From positions 61,530,120-61,594,119 of the forward strand of contig CM043956.1 of assembly GCA_014529385.2 (NCBI GenBank): a stretch of 64,000 nt of DNA, written 5' to 3'. Positions 9,999 to 19,470 of the stretch are shown here, in pieces. Numbering within the stretch: position 1 is the first letter of the stretch; every line of letters starts with the position of its first letter. The DNA comes from Adiantum capillus-veneris. Lineage: Eukaryota; Streptophyta; Polypodiopsida; Polypodiales; Pteridaceae. A program made the position numbers and the translations under genes. A model generated the notes under the pieces. It had not been told where the DNA came from and did no database searches. It saw only the letters and a program-made list of their open reading frames with translations.

Positions 9999-11633
9999 TT
10001 TCTTGAAATGTTGGTCTCTTTGTGCAAAGAATGCTTTGTGCTAGTGCCCTAAGCCCTGCTAACTAGTTTTCAACTTAAAAAGTCATCAGTTTAGCTAAAA
10101 AGCCCCCTTATAGGCATTTCAGTCTCCGAAGTCGTCTTTTTGCCTTGGATTTGAATTTCTTCAACTTTTCTTCTCGAGAGTTGCATTTCCAGCTCATTGG
10201 ATATGTTGTGAAGCCATCTATTTGGTTGAACTTGACTTTGGCTCCCCGTTCTCCATCTTTCTCCCTTTGCTTGCCCGAAAGCGTCTTTTTCACCATCGGT
10301 AAGTGAATCAGCTTTCTTTTGGGTTTTGCTTGCAAACATAAGTCATCGATAGTTACTTGAAGCTGCTTGTGAAGTTTCATTTCATTCGATTGTCAATTTC
10401 AGCCGTTATGCCAAAATGACGCTTTGTGTGTCCGCAACCAAATCGGTTGTTCCGACCTACTTTTTGTGATTCAAACTTGGAGATATTCTATGGTTGCATT
10501 GTCCTTGATGTGGTTGAACTTCCTGTGAAGTTTCGTGTTGTTTCAACAACTTTTTCCTGTTTGCCTCTTGCAGGCTCTGTTGACCTAGGATTTTTCCAGT
10601 CGTTCTTTTTCGAGCTTTGAGTGTTAGAAACCCATCTTCTATACTAGGGTAACCCACCTATAAGTTCTTGCAAGGTTTGGTTAGGCGGTTGTGCCACTAC
10701 CTAGCATTCTACCCCATTCCCCGTCTGCTCTTGTTTCTTGGTTTTGGTCAGTTTTCGCGACAAAAGTTAATGATAAGCATCAAAAGCTTATGGCAACGAG
10801 TCTACCTCTCATGTCTGGTGTCCTCTGCGCTCTCGTGGAAGTCGTAGAAGGTCGTAGAAGATCTGTGCTCCTGTGGCTCTCTGCTCTTCTCTAAGAAGGT
10901 AATAGTGTGAATGAGCTTGAAAGTGATGTGAAAAATACTTGACTTCGGACTTCCCGGTTCACTTGCCACCAAATTTGTCATGTGCTCCTATCTCATTGTG
11001 AGATGCGCTTTAGGATCTGAAATTTCCCAAATCGGACTCCGTTTGACGTGTTTTCTTAGAATTCCGTCCACTTGCCAAAATTCTGCCGTTTCGGACTTCC
11101 CGCAACTTTTTGAGAATTGTACCCAATTTTTACCATGGGTTGCCCTTGTCATTAGGACCATCACCGTCTATTCTTTTCTTTTTTCCGATCTCATTTCACC
11201 TGCTTTTTTTTTATTTTTATTTTACTTTTATTAAGAAAATCATAAAAAATAAAGGAAAATAGCAAATTGAAGCCAAAAATTCCAAACATACACAATAAAT
11301 AGCTGGTAACCCTGTGTATATGAATATACACTTATTTGTGATTTTTGGACTTGGATTACCACTTTTTAGCTCCAAAAACACTCTTATTTAGTGATATTTA
11401 CACGTCTAGAGACCCAAATTCATCATTTGATCTCTTCTTGTTGCAAAACAAGGTATATAAGGGCATAAATATTATCAATATCTGCAATCAAACATAAAAA
11501 TTGCAAAATCATGTAAGACACTGCCCTTGTAATATAATTTTTGTTTTTCTTTGTTTTTGTCGCTTGTAGCTGCTTTGTAGCTCCTGTATACCTGTATACC
11601 TCCCCCCCTCCTAGTCTGAGTCCTCCCGGACAA
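9999..11633. other. Element A noncoding interval between pol and the accessory leader
   Basis: No ORF resembles a protein family. The segment is T-rich on the plus strand in parts (11,160-11,230). It lies downstream of the integrase ORF stop and upstream (transcript sense) of palindrome array 1, so a 3' end for gag-pol RNA and a promoter for the accessory ORF could both be here. I cannot identify either with confidence. Confidence 0.5.
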
Positions 11634-14432
11634 CTATGAAGTGTCTGTGGGCAAAGCATTGTAGTTGTTTTGGTCATAAGTTCCCAATGCAATTGTAGAG
11701 CGATGATACAACAGTTTTTCCAATAAAGCTGCTCTTTGTTTGATTGAAGGATTGGTGGTCGGGTTTTGGGTTGGTTTTGGCACTTCGGTAGTAGAATCAG
11801 TAGATGGATTCTTCTTTACCTTGTTGTTATTTTTCACAATCCAAATCTTCTTCCGCTTCGCTTGTGCTTGCCACAAACTCTTTGCGACCCAAACCTGCTT
11901 TGTTCTTTGTGTTGATTTCCTCGCCTTGAAATACCTAGGAGTTTTCGTGGATTGTACTGAAGGGAGTTCTTGTCTACAAATCCTTGGGATCCAAATTTTC
12001 TTGCTATAGCTTTGTGCCCTCATGAACTTTTTTGGAATCCAGATCTGTTTCACTGTCCTTGATTGTCTGGAATCACTCTGTTGTCTGGTATTGAAGACTC
12101 TGTTTTCCACCTTTGTGTTCTCTGGCACAACCTTTTTTGGTCTCCATACCAACTTTGACTCCGTTTTTTCCCAAGGTTGAGCTGTTATATTATTGCTTGT
12201 CTTCCTTATCCAATGTTGAGAATTCCTCGTCGAAGAGTAATCCGGTTGTATAGAAACTTTTGGTTGCCATTGCTTCTTCTTTTTCTCTGGTTGTTGTTTA
12301 CCTTTGTTCTTGGATTCTTCCTTTGGAGTTGGCTCTGCTCCTTTGGTGAACTTAACTGATTGACTTTCACCTTCGTATTTGATAAGCACTGATTTAGAAC
12401 TCCAGTCAATCATTGCATTGTATTGCTTCTGCCATGGTTGTCCTAGCAATAATGGATGTTGTGTAGCTTGGTCTTCAACCACGTAAAACATATGAGGATA
12501 CACATACTGGTTAATCTGTATATGTAAAACTGTGCATCCGACAGTTTTGATTGAATTCTCAGAGTAACTCTTTAACTCTTGCTTGGCAGTTTGTAATTTA
12601 GTGTCATTTGTCAATTGTCTATACAAACTGAGTGAAAGTAGGTTAGTTTGAGCTCCTGAATCCAATAGTGCTCTGGCTTCGATTTGGTTGGTTCCTACTT
12701 TGCATTCAATGATGGGTTCTTCTATGTCATTATCCATTTCTGTTATACTGACTGCGTTTATTAGTATTGCTCCTTCATTGCGCTGTTTCTGACGCAGTAG
12801 TCTTCTTTTCTCCATTCTTTCCTTCGCCTTGGCTTGCGCTTCCTCCACAATCTTTTTCTTTTTCTGGACACGCAGCTTTTCTTGATGTATTTTGAGAAGC
12901 ATGTCTTGGGTTAGCGGAAAAAGATACTTTTTCACTCTGCATCCACTAATCCAATTGGGCATTTCTTCTCCGTCTAATGTAGCAAGCTTGACGGCTCCAC
13001 TTGGTGATAGATCTTTAATCACGAGAGGTCCCATCCCTCGCTTTTTAAGCTTCTTAGCATGTTGTTTCAGAGTGTAAACTAGAACATAGTCCCCAACCTT
13101 AAACTCTTTAGTCCGCACATGCTTATCAAAAAATTCCTTTTGTCGCCTTTTTTGAGCGTAGATAGAAGCTACTGCTTTTAGGCGAAGCTCGTCTAGCTTT
13201 TCCAGGTCATCTATTCTATCAGAAAGCTCGTGCCCTCTCCACTCTAGATCCTTAGCCACCCTTAAGGTTGAAATCAAGAATTCTATTGGTAAGATAGCAT
13301 TTAGCCCAAAAACCATGTTATATGGGGTCGTTCCTATTGATGTTTTATATGCTACCCTATATGCCCATAATGTTGAATGCAACTTCTGGTCCCAGTCAGT
13401 TCTCGACTCAGATACAATCTTTGTAAGGACCGTGCATATGGTTTTGTTTGTTGCTTCAGCTTGTCCGTTTGCTTGTGGATGATACGGGGCTGATTTCCTA
13501 TGGATTGCCATGAATTCATCTAGAAGGATCTCTATCACTTCATTTATAAAATGTGTGCCTCGATCACTCACAATTTCTATTGGCAATCCATATCGCACAA
13601 AGACGTATTCATATAGAAATTGTGCCGTGGTCCTGGCATCTGCTTTTTGAGTTGCCTTTGCTTCGACCCACTTTGTTAGATAGTCTGTAGCCACAACGAT
13701 GTATTGTGCATGAGTCTTATATGCAGGAGGTGAAATGGGTCCGACATAATCAATCCCCCATTTTGCAAAAGCTCTTGCCCCCATCATTGGTCTAAGCGGC
13801 ATATCATCTCTTTTAAGTGGTACTTTGGTCCGCTGACAGTCATCACACCGTTTAACGTATTCCTCAGCGTCCATATGTAATGTTGGCCACCATATTCCTG
13901 CGGCTAAGACAAGTTTTGTTGTCTTATCACCTGAGAAATGGCCTCCACCTACTCCTCCATGAGCTTGCTCCAGGATTATCACATACTCAGACTCTGATGC
14001 GCAAATCCTAAGCTGGTTGTCTTTACCTCTCTTATAGAGTTGATCTCCTATTAAAGCGTAATCTCTAGCTTCTGTCTCTACAGATTTCTGACGAGCTTTT
14101 GACGTTCCTTCTGGGAAAGTTCTATTTGTGAGATATTCAACAATATACTGACTCCATTCCGGAGCGATCATTATCTGATATAATGTCGAATACTCTGCTG
14201 GCGGTTTTGATGAACATACAATACATACAGTGACATATTCATGTACGCTTTCTTTCATTCCTGGCCAATAGACTCCCAATTGTAACAAATTCCTATATGT
14301 GTTCCTTCTTGAACAATGAAATGCACATTCCTGAACATGTGCTTCGCGCAGATATATATTATATTCCTCAGGATTGATGCATAGTCGTAAAACATGATCA
14401 TTTCCCAATTGATACAACCTTCCTGCAACCAA
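11634..14432 (-). CDS. Element A integrase ORF with duplicated zinc module and a second retropepsin-like domain
   Basis: 932 codons. Residues 1-73 carry a first HHCC-type zinc module (H32, H39, C70, C73). Residues about 92-199 repeat the module (H158, H165, C196, C199). The integrase core follows with D228 (GIDYVG), D290 (VSDRGTHF) and E326 (GQAEATNK), the last two 35 residues apart as in D,D(35)E. A C-terminal domain with GDYVLVY follows, then a Lys/Glu-rich helix. Around residue 590 a retropepsin-like domain has LLDSGAQTNLLS and, about 80 residues on, LLLGQPW. The rest is basic with repeated W-x-P-K-like motifs. The annotated start is internal: coding similarity continues upstream of 14,432 in this frame, so a frameshift separates it from the RT/RNase H ORF. 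Confidence 0.85.
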   Translation of the reverse strand: MVAGRLYQLGNDHVLRLCINPEEYNIYLREAHVQECAFHCSRRNTYRNLLQLGVYWPGMKESVHEYVTVCIVCSSKPPAEYSTLYQIMIAPEWSQYIVEYLTNRTFPEGTSKARQKSVETEARDYALIGDQLYKRGKDNQLRICASESEYVIILEQAHGGVGGGHFSGDKTTKLVLAAGIWWPTLHMDAEEYVKRCDDCQRTKVPLKRDDMPLRPMMGARAFAKWGIDYVGPISPPAYKTHAQYIVVATDYLTKWVEAKATQKADARTTAQFLYEYVFVRYGLPIEIVSDRGTHFINEVIEILLDEFMAIHRKSAPYHPQANGQAEATNKTICTVLTKIVSESRTDWDQKLHSTLWAYRVAYKTSIGTTPYNMVFGLNAILPIEFLISTLRVAKDLEWRGHELSDRIDDLEKLDELRLKAVASIYAQKRRQKEFFDKHVRTKEFKVGDYVLVYTLKQHAKKLKKRGMGPLVIKDLSPSGAVKLATLDGEEMPNWISGCRVKKYLFPLTQDMLLKIHQEKLRVQKKKKIVEEAQAKAKERMEKRRLLRQKQRNEGAILINAVSITEMDNDIEEPIIECKVGTNQIEARALLDSGAQTNLLSLSLYRQLTNDTKLQTAKQELKSYSENSIKTVGCTVLHIQINQYVYPHMFYVVEDQATQHPLLLGQPWQKQYNAMIDWSSKSVLIKYEGESQSVKFTKGAEPTPKEESKNKGKQQPEKKKKQWQPKVSIQPDYSSTRNSQHWIRKTSNNITAQPWEKTESKLVWRPKKVVPENTKVENRVFNTRQQSDSRQSRTVKQIWIPKKFMRAQSYSKKIWIPRICRQELPSVQSTKTPRYFKARKSTQRTKQVWVAKSLWQAQAKRKKIWIVKNNNKVKKNPSTDSTTEVPKPTQNPTTNPSIKQRAALLEKLLYHRSTIALGTYDQNNYNALPTDTS

Positions 14433-15511
14433 TTGAAGATTCTTGGATTGCTGAATAGCAATATGTTTCTGGTTGTATTCTCTTCTATCAAACTCTCCTC
14501 ATAGGTTAATAGGCTAACGACATTTTGAGACCACTTCGGTATCATTTCTATGTTGAACAAGTACGCGTCTGGCATGTCGTCATCTACTCCTATAGGGTCT
14601 TCTCCATTCGTCAATCGCGAAAGATGATCAGCTCTAAGATGTGTTTTTCCTTTCTTTACTACTACCGTGAAGTCGAATTCCAGTAAGATAATGAACCATC
14701 TCACTATTCTCCCGGTATTGCATGGTTTATTCACTAGGTAGAGCAAGGCTTGGTGATCCGTAAAAAACACAAACTTGTTGGCTAGAAGATAATGCCGAAA
14801 TTTCTTCACAGCATATATCATTCCTAATCCCTCTCGCTCTGTTGTGGTGTAATTCTTCTCTGCATTGTTGAGCTGTCGACTGGCGTAACAGATAGGAAAA
14901 TCCATGTTTCCTTCTTCTGGCTGAGCCAGAATGCATCCTATTGCATATGCCGAAGCATCTATATGCACATGGAATATCTTCTCCCAATCTGGTGATTTCA
15001 AGACTGGAGCAGTAATGAGTGCCTCTTTCAATTTCTTGAATGATTCCTCACACTCCTCTGTCCATTCAAAGTTCACTATTAGCCTGTAAAGTGGTTGGCC
15101 TATTATAGCGTACATGTAAATGAATCGTCTATAATATCCGCAATGTCCCATAAAGCTCTGTACTTGTTTCGCATTGGTTGGTCTAGGCATATCCACTATA
15201 ACTTTTATCTTCTCTAAATCCGTGGATATTCCGTTTTGTGAGACAATATGTCCCAGAATTTTGCCCTGTCGGACCATAAACACACATTTCTCAGGATTGA
15301 GACAAATGCGATATGTCCTACATTTCTCAAATACTTTTCTTAGGTGTTCTAGATGCTCATCTCTCAGAAGAGAATGTACACATAAGTCATCCATGTATAT
15401 TTCTAGAAACAACCTTAAGTATTCTTTGAAAGCATGCGTCATCAGCCCTGGAAGGTTGCGGGAGCATTGGTTAGACCAAAAGGCATAACCCGATAAGCAT
15501 AAATTCCCCAC
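14255..15511 (-). pseudogene. Element A reverse transcriptase C-terminal part and RNase H
   Basis: 418 codons. It begins in the RT palm with the catalytic IYMDDL motif, continues through the connection domain (ILGHIVSQNGIS) and enters RNase H with VHIDAS, TEREGLGMIYA and TDHQAL, which hold the expected acidic residues. It is joined to the upstream RT part by a one-base frameshift near 15,450. A second frameshift near 14,480-14,510 separates it from the integrase ORF: the final residues are out of frame, while the true continuation is read in the 932-codon frame. Host RNA priming would use the tRNA-Asp PBS at 22,645. Confidence 0.85.
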
Positions 15512-16488
15512 TCCGTTGCAAAAGCTGTTTTATGTTGATCTTCCAGTGCTATGGCTAGCTGGTTATATCCTGAAAAACCATCAAGAAAGGAGTATGCTGT
15601 TTTCCCTGATACACGCTCTAGAACATGATCAGTTATCGGCAGGGGATAATTGTCCCTGATTGTTGCAGCATTCACTTTCTTTAAGTTGACACACACTCGG
15701 AGTTTTCCGTTCTTCTTGGGTACCACCACAATCGGAGATACCCAATCGGTGTGTTCAATCTCGTATATGAATTCAGCTTCCATTAGCTTATCTATCTCTT
15801 CTTTGATTCGCTTAGCAAACGTATCATTATATGTGTATGGTCTCTGTCTGCTAGGCTTTGCGTCTTGTTTTAGTGGGATTGTGTGTTGGCATATCGATGG
15901 GTCAACTCCCTTTAAGTCCTTATAAGACCATGCAAACACATCCCTGTACTCTCTGAGAAGACTCAAAAGTCTCTCTTCCTCGCCTGGAGACAAATCTGTG
16001 GCTATGTACACCGGTCTAGGTGTCTCACCTGGAGCTGCTAAATCAACTTTTTTTGCATCCTCCGGTCCGTCATAAGATTCGTTCTCCCTTCTCTCTCGAA
16101 TAGGTTGGGTTAATACCACCTTCCTATCCTCTATTGTGAATTTCCTGTAGTGAGAGGGAACATCCATGTTTTCCTTGATTTTGGCGTTTTCGTCCTCTCC
16201 ACTCTCAATTTCTGTCGTCCAAACTTCTTTCAGAGTTTTCTTGAGCTCTCTGTACTTGTTTCTACGTTCTAACTTGGACTCCGTGTGTTCTCTGTTGCGC
16301 TTGTTCTTTTCTGATTTTTCTGTTTCAGTTTTCGTTTCATTCCTTTGAACTTGATTTCTTGAGCTTCTTTTGTCTTTTCGTAAGCTCTTTTGATCATTGC
16401 CTCTCATTCTTCCAGAAATCTTGTCCTTAACACAATCTTCCGCCTTTACTAGCATTAGGAATTGATTTTTTCCTCTTATTCTAGGCAT
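15442..16488 (-). pseudogene. Element A reverse transcriptase N-terminal part
   Basis: 348 codons. The first 130 residues are a charged linker. RT similarity begins near YIATDLSPGEEERLLSLL and continues through IEHTDWVSPIVVVPKKNGK, LRVCVNLKKVNAAT, motif A YSFLDGFSGYNQL and MPFGLTNAPATFQ. It stops immediately after this motif through a frameshift, with the rest of RT in the next ORF. The palm aspartate of motif A is present. The sequence is of OTA (Athila/Tat) type rather than chromovirus type. Confidence 0.85.
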
Positions 16489-16841
16489 CGGATTGGTTCT
16501 AACCCCCTTTGTTTTTCTTTTGCTCTATAGCGTTTCTGGCGTTGTTTAGTTTGGTTCGGAAAATCATAAAATCGGACATCCGTTATAGTTTCTTCGTTTC
16601 CGCTTGAATTGTCCGTTGACTCGTTGTCTGCTTCATTTCCCCACTCTGGATGATCGGGAATGTCGTGAAACACCTCTTCTTCATCTTCCTTTTCCAGTGT
16701 ATCGTTCTTTTCAGTTTCTTTTTCGAGTATAGTTCTCACATGAAGTACGGAACCACGTCGTACCCGTCCTTGTCGCAAAATTTCGTTGTGGGACCATCCG
16801 GAATTGCACAAACATCTAGGGTTGCTAGAATGTGTGTCCAT
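16476..16841 (-). pseudogene. Element A protease-RT linker, frameshifted
   Basis: 121 codons overlapping both neighbours. Residues about 37-85 are acidic (Glu/Asp-rich, DIPDHPEWGNEADNE). It is probably part of one gag-pol frame now broken by indels. No catalytic motif is present. The first 35 residues are out-of-frame protease-end sequence. Confidence 0.5.
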
Positions 16842-17410
16842 TCTAATGGTTCAAGCGTGTCCTCTGGAAAGGGTTCTCCTATATAAGTTTCGTCTTCGAT
16901 AGCCCTTTCTAAAACATATTCTTCTCGCCTCAGACTTCCACATTTCGAGGCTCCACACATCCATAACTCCTTGGACTTACCTAACCAAGCTGGAAATTCG
17001 GATCCCGCCAAAGTAGCTGAATCAAACTCCTCTACCGGTGTTCGGTTCACATCTTTGTAGCTATGGTCTCTCAGGTTCACACGTGTAGTGGTTTCCATAT
17101 TTCTCAGGTATATGTGATCGTAGCCCCAATCCTGGACCATTTTCAACTGTCTCATGAATGGTCTTCCCAGTATGATATCATAGTTATTCTCCTTGCCAAA
17201 ATCGACAATAGCAAAAGTATGTTCGTATTCAATGCCGCAAGAAGTCACTACGACTTTCTCTAATAACCCCATAGGTTTCTCCATGTGTCCATCTGCTAAT
17301 TGGAGTTTCAACCTAGTCTTCCTTATTGCTGGTTTCCCCCATTTTTTTCCAGATTTCTTTTGTAGCAATGGCTACCCCAGCTCCGCTGTCTAGTATTGCC
17401 ATCGTGTTCA
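16736..17410 (-). pseudogene. Element A first aspartic protease (retropepsin), frameshifted
   Basis: The active-site motif LDSGAGVAIAT is read on the minus strand near 17,395-17,365. After a frameshift at a homopolymer (about 17,335-17,350) the 210-codon frame gives the second half: EHTFAIVDF and DIILGRPFMRQ, the hydrophobic-G motif near the end of retropepsins. Catalytic D-S-G is intact. The position between gag and RT is standard for Ty3/gypsy. Cleavage of the polyprotein would be its role if the frame were intact. Confidence 0.75.
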
Positions 17411-17794
17411 CTCCTTGGAATTCAACTGGTAAGGTTGTATTCCCCTCTTCACCTTGCAATACTCTCCGACCTTGTTTAAGGGTACAGGCTTAGCGTTCTT
17501 TTGTGGTTTGCTCAGCTCTTGTATACCCTCTTGCAGTCTCGATGTTGGGTATTTTATCCCAAATTTCTCCAAGCATTTTCCTACAGTGGTCCACATATGT
17601 GGTCTTAGCCTCAAAAGCTCAGCTAGAGTGATAGTGCATGTCACTGGTGTTGACAAGATCTCTATCAATCCTTGCGAGTCCATGACTTTTTCTGATGAGA
17701 TTCTTCGTGAGGGAAGTGCTCTAATCTCGGATTTTGCTTCATACTCTCCTAAGTATGAAGGTAAGGTATTCAGTGAATGAGGTTTGCTCTCCAT
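17408..17794 (-). pseudogene. Element A pre-protease segment
   Basis: 128 codons overlapping the end of the zinc-finger ORF by 25 bases. It contains TCTITLAELLRLRPHMW, resembling the short helical segment that precedes the protease in OTA elements. Its frame ends at TGA 17,408, just before the DSGAG motif in another frame, so an indel near 17,460 probably broke it. Confidence 0.5.
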
Positions 17795-19470
17795 TGTTCT
17801 AACAGAGCCCCCATCTCCCAGTAAGATTGCAGATCCAAGTCCACTTGAGATCCTGCCTCAAATTCCACTATGGGAGGATTCCTGATGTCCTTTTCCCAAT
17901 TTGTCTGATTAGCTTGGCAACTTAGCTCGTTTGCAAAGTTTGCCTCTCTCACTTGTTTCCAAAATTCATTGTAATCCTCATCTCTTCCGTAAATCCTCTG
18001 TATGACTGGATGAAAACTCTCTATCTCCTGATCGGTTGTGTTCAATACTATGCGGTCATCCTTGTGTGTATTTTCAGGCTTTTGTGCACTGGGAGTCTTT
18101 TCAGCTACCCGTGAAATGATAGTCTCTTGCTGAATTGGGTTTTCCGTTCCACAATTCATTGTTTCTCTTGGTGGTTCTAATAAGGCTTGTGCAGTCTCGA
18201 TCATTCTCTGGCACATTTCAAGTCTCTGCTTTTCCAATTCCGCGTTTGGGTATGTCATCCACCTCTGTTCTTGTGTTTGGTTGTTCTTTAACCTAGCTTC
18301 GTAAGCTCTCATCAGTGCGTCCAATGGTTCGTGTACTTTGTCGACTAGCACTGATCCCCCTGAGCTTAAGCTCGTTGTTTCTTTGATACTCTTTTGTTTC
18401 GTTCTTTCCGGGCTCATCTCTCGTTTCCCGTTTTGACTCTCAAGTTTTTCTAATCTATCTTTAGTTCGCTTTAGTTCCTCAGCTAGAATAGCGTCTTCAC
18501 GTTCTTTTCTCAACTTCATGCGTGCTTTTCTAGCTTTCCATGTGTTTCTCTGACTCCGCGGTCCTTGACTAACCACTTCAGTCGCTAACTTTCCATTCTC
18601 AGGTTCTCTAGTGGTTTTCTTAGCTTGAGCTCTAGTAACAACTTGCGTTGGTATCAGAGTTTCATTTTCAGACCCACTGCTGGTAGGAATAGTTTCTAGC
18701 ATATTCAATGTCGTCTTTTGCACTTTGTTTGGATTCTTTGAACAATCCTCAATGAAGTGAGTAACCCCACACTCAGTGCAATAAGCGTTAATTCTAATGA
18801 TTTCCGTATGTGGACAAACATTCATCAGATGGTCACCTCCACACTTGTAACAGGGTCCTAGTGCTGGTCTTGGTCCCACTTGATTCGTCCTTTGTGGATA
18901 GGATGGTCTTTGTCCTGTTAACCCTCCATGAGCTATGAACATCAATGTTCTTGCGTCCAAATTGTATCTCTCTTCATCAGAAGCACTTGTAACTGTTGGT
19001 GTTCCAACATTCCCAATCATGCCCCATGGTTCTGGTTGTTTGGGTTCTTCTGGTGGGTAATACACAGTTGGAGACATGTGTGCACCAGATTCTTCATAAT
19101 AGGCTTGAACAGGCACTAAGGCTTGTTCTTCCTGATTCTCTAAGGTTGGTGCATATCTAATGCCCACTGGTCTTGCTCTTGGTAAAGGTGGTTGTTGTCC
19201 CAATACCGGTTGCGGTCTTTCTATCCCCATAGGTCCTGGTACATTTCCCGTTGGGTATCGAGGTACTGGATGTACCTGAGGTGGTGCTAATTGAGCAGGA
19301 GGTGCATACTGACACTCCCTTACATACCCTTTGTTGTAATAGCACTCCTCTGTTGGATGGTTTGTCCATTTTTGTTCAATAGCACACCATTTCAGTGGTT
19401 TTGGCAATGGTTTTTGGTATGGTGCCATCCTTTTTAGAGCATCTTCTATCATTTGCTCTACATTTGGCAT
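17770..19470 (-). CDS. Element A gag C-terminal part with zinc knuckles
   Basis: 566 codons in the -1 frame relative to gag, overlapping it by 13 bases. Residues about 28-45 form a C/H motif (WCAIEQKW then NHPTEECYY). Near residues 208-250 two zinc knuckles appear: CYKCGGDHLMNVC and CTECGVTHFIEDC, both C-x2-C-x3-H-x4-C. The rest is charged and Gln/Glu-rich. A nucleocapsid role (RNA binding) is known for such knuckles. The ATG at 19,470 may not be a real start. Frameshifting or an indel at the A7 tract (19,487-19,493) would join it to gag. Confidence 0.75.
   Translation of the reverse strand: MPNVEQMIEDALKRMAPYQKPLPKPLKWCAIEQKWTNHPTEECYYNKGYVRECQYAPPAQLAPPQVHPVPRYPTGNVPGPMGIERPQPVLGQQPPLPRARPVGIRYAPTLENQEEQALVPVQAYYEESGAHMSPTVYYPPEEPKQPEPWGMIGNVGTPTVTSASDEERYNLDARTLMFIAHGGLTGQRPSYPQRTNQVGPRPALGPCYKCGGDHLMNVCPHTEIIRINAYCTECGVTHFIEDCSKNPNKVQKTTLNMLETIPTSSGSENETLIPTQVVTRAQAKKTTREPENGKLATEVVSQGPRSQRNTWKARKARMKLRKEREDAILAEELKRTKDRLEKLESQNGKREMSPERTKQKSIKETTSLSSGGSVLVDKVHEPLDALMRAYEARLKNNQTQEQRWMTYPNAELEKQRLEMCQRMIETAQALLEPPRETMNCGTENPIQQETIISRVAEKTPSAQKPENTHKDDRIVLNTTDQEIESFHPVIQRIYGRDEDYNEFWKQVREANFANELSCQANQTNWEKDIRNPPIVEFEAGSQVDLDLQSYWEMGALLEQWRANLIH

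Noticed and set aside
15270-15488. ORFs opposite the pol genes of element A
   Set aside because: These are antisense shadows of the minus-strand coding frames with no independent support.
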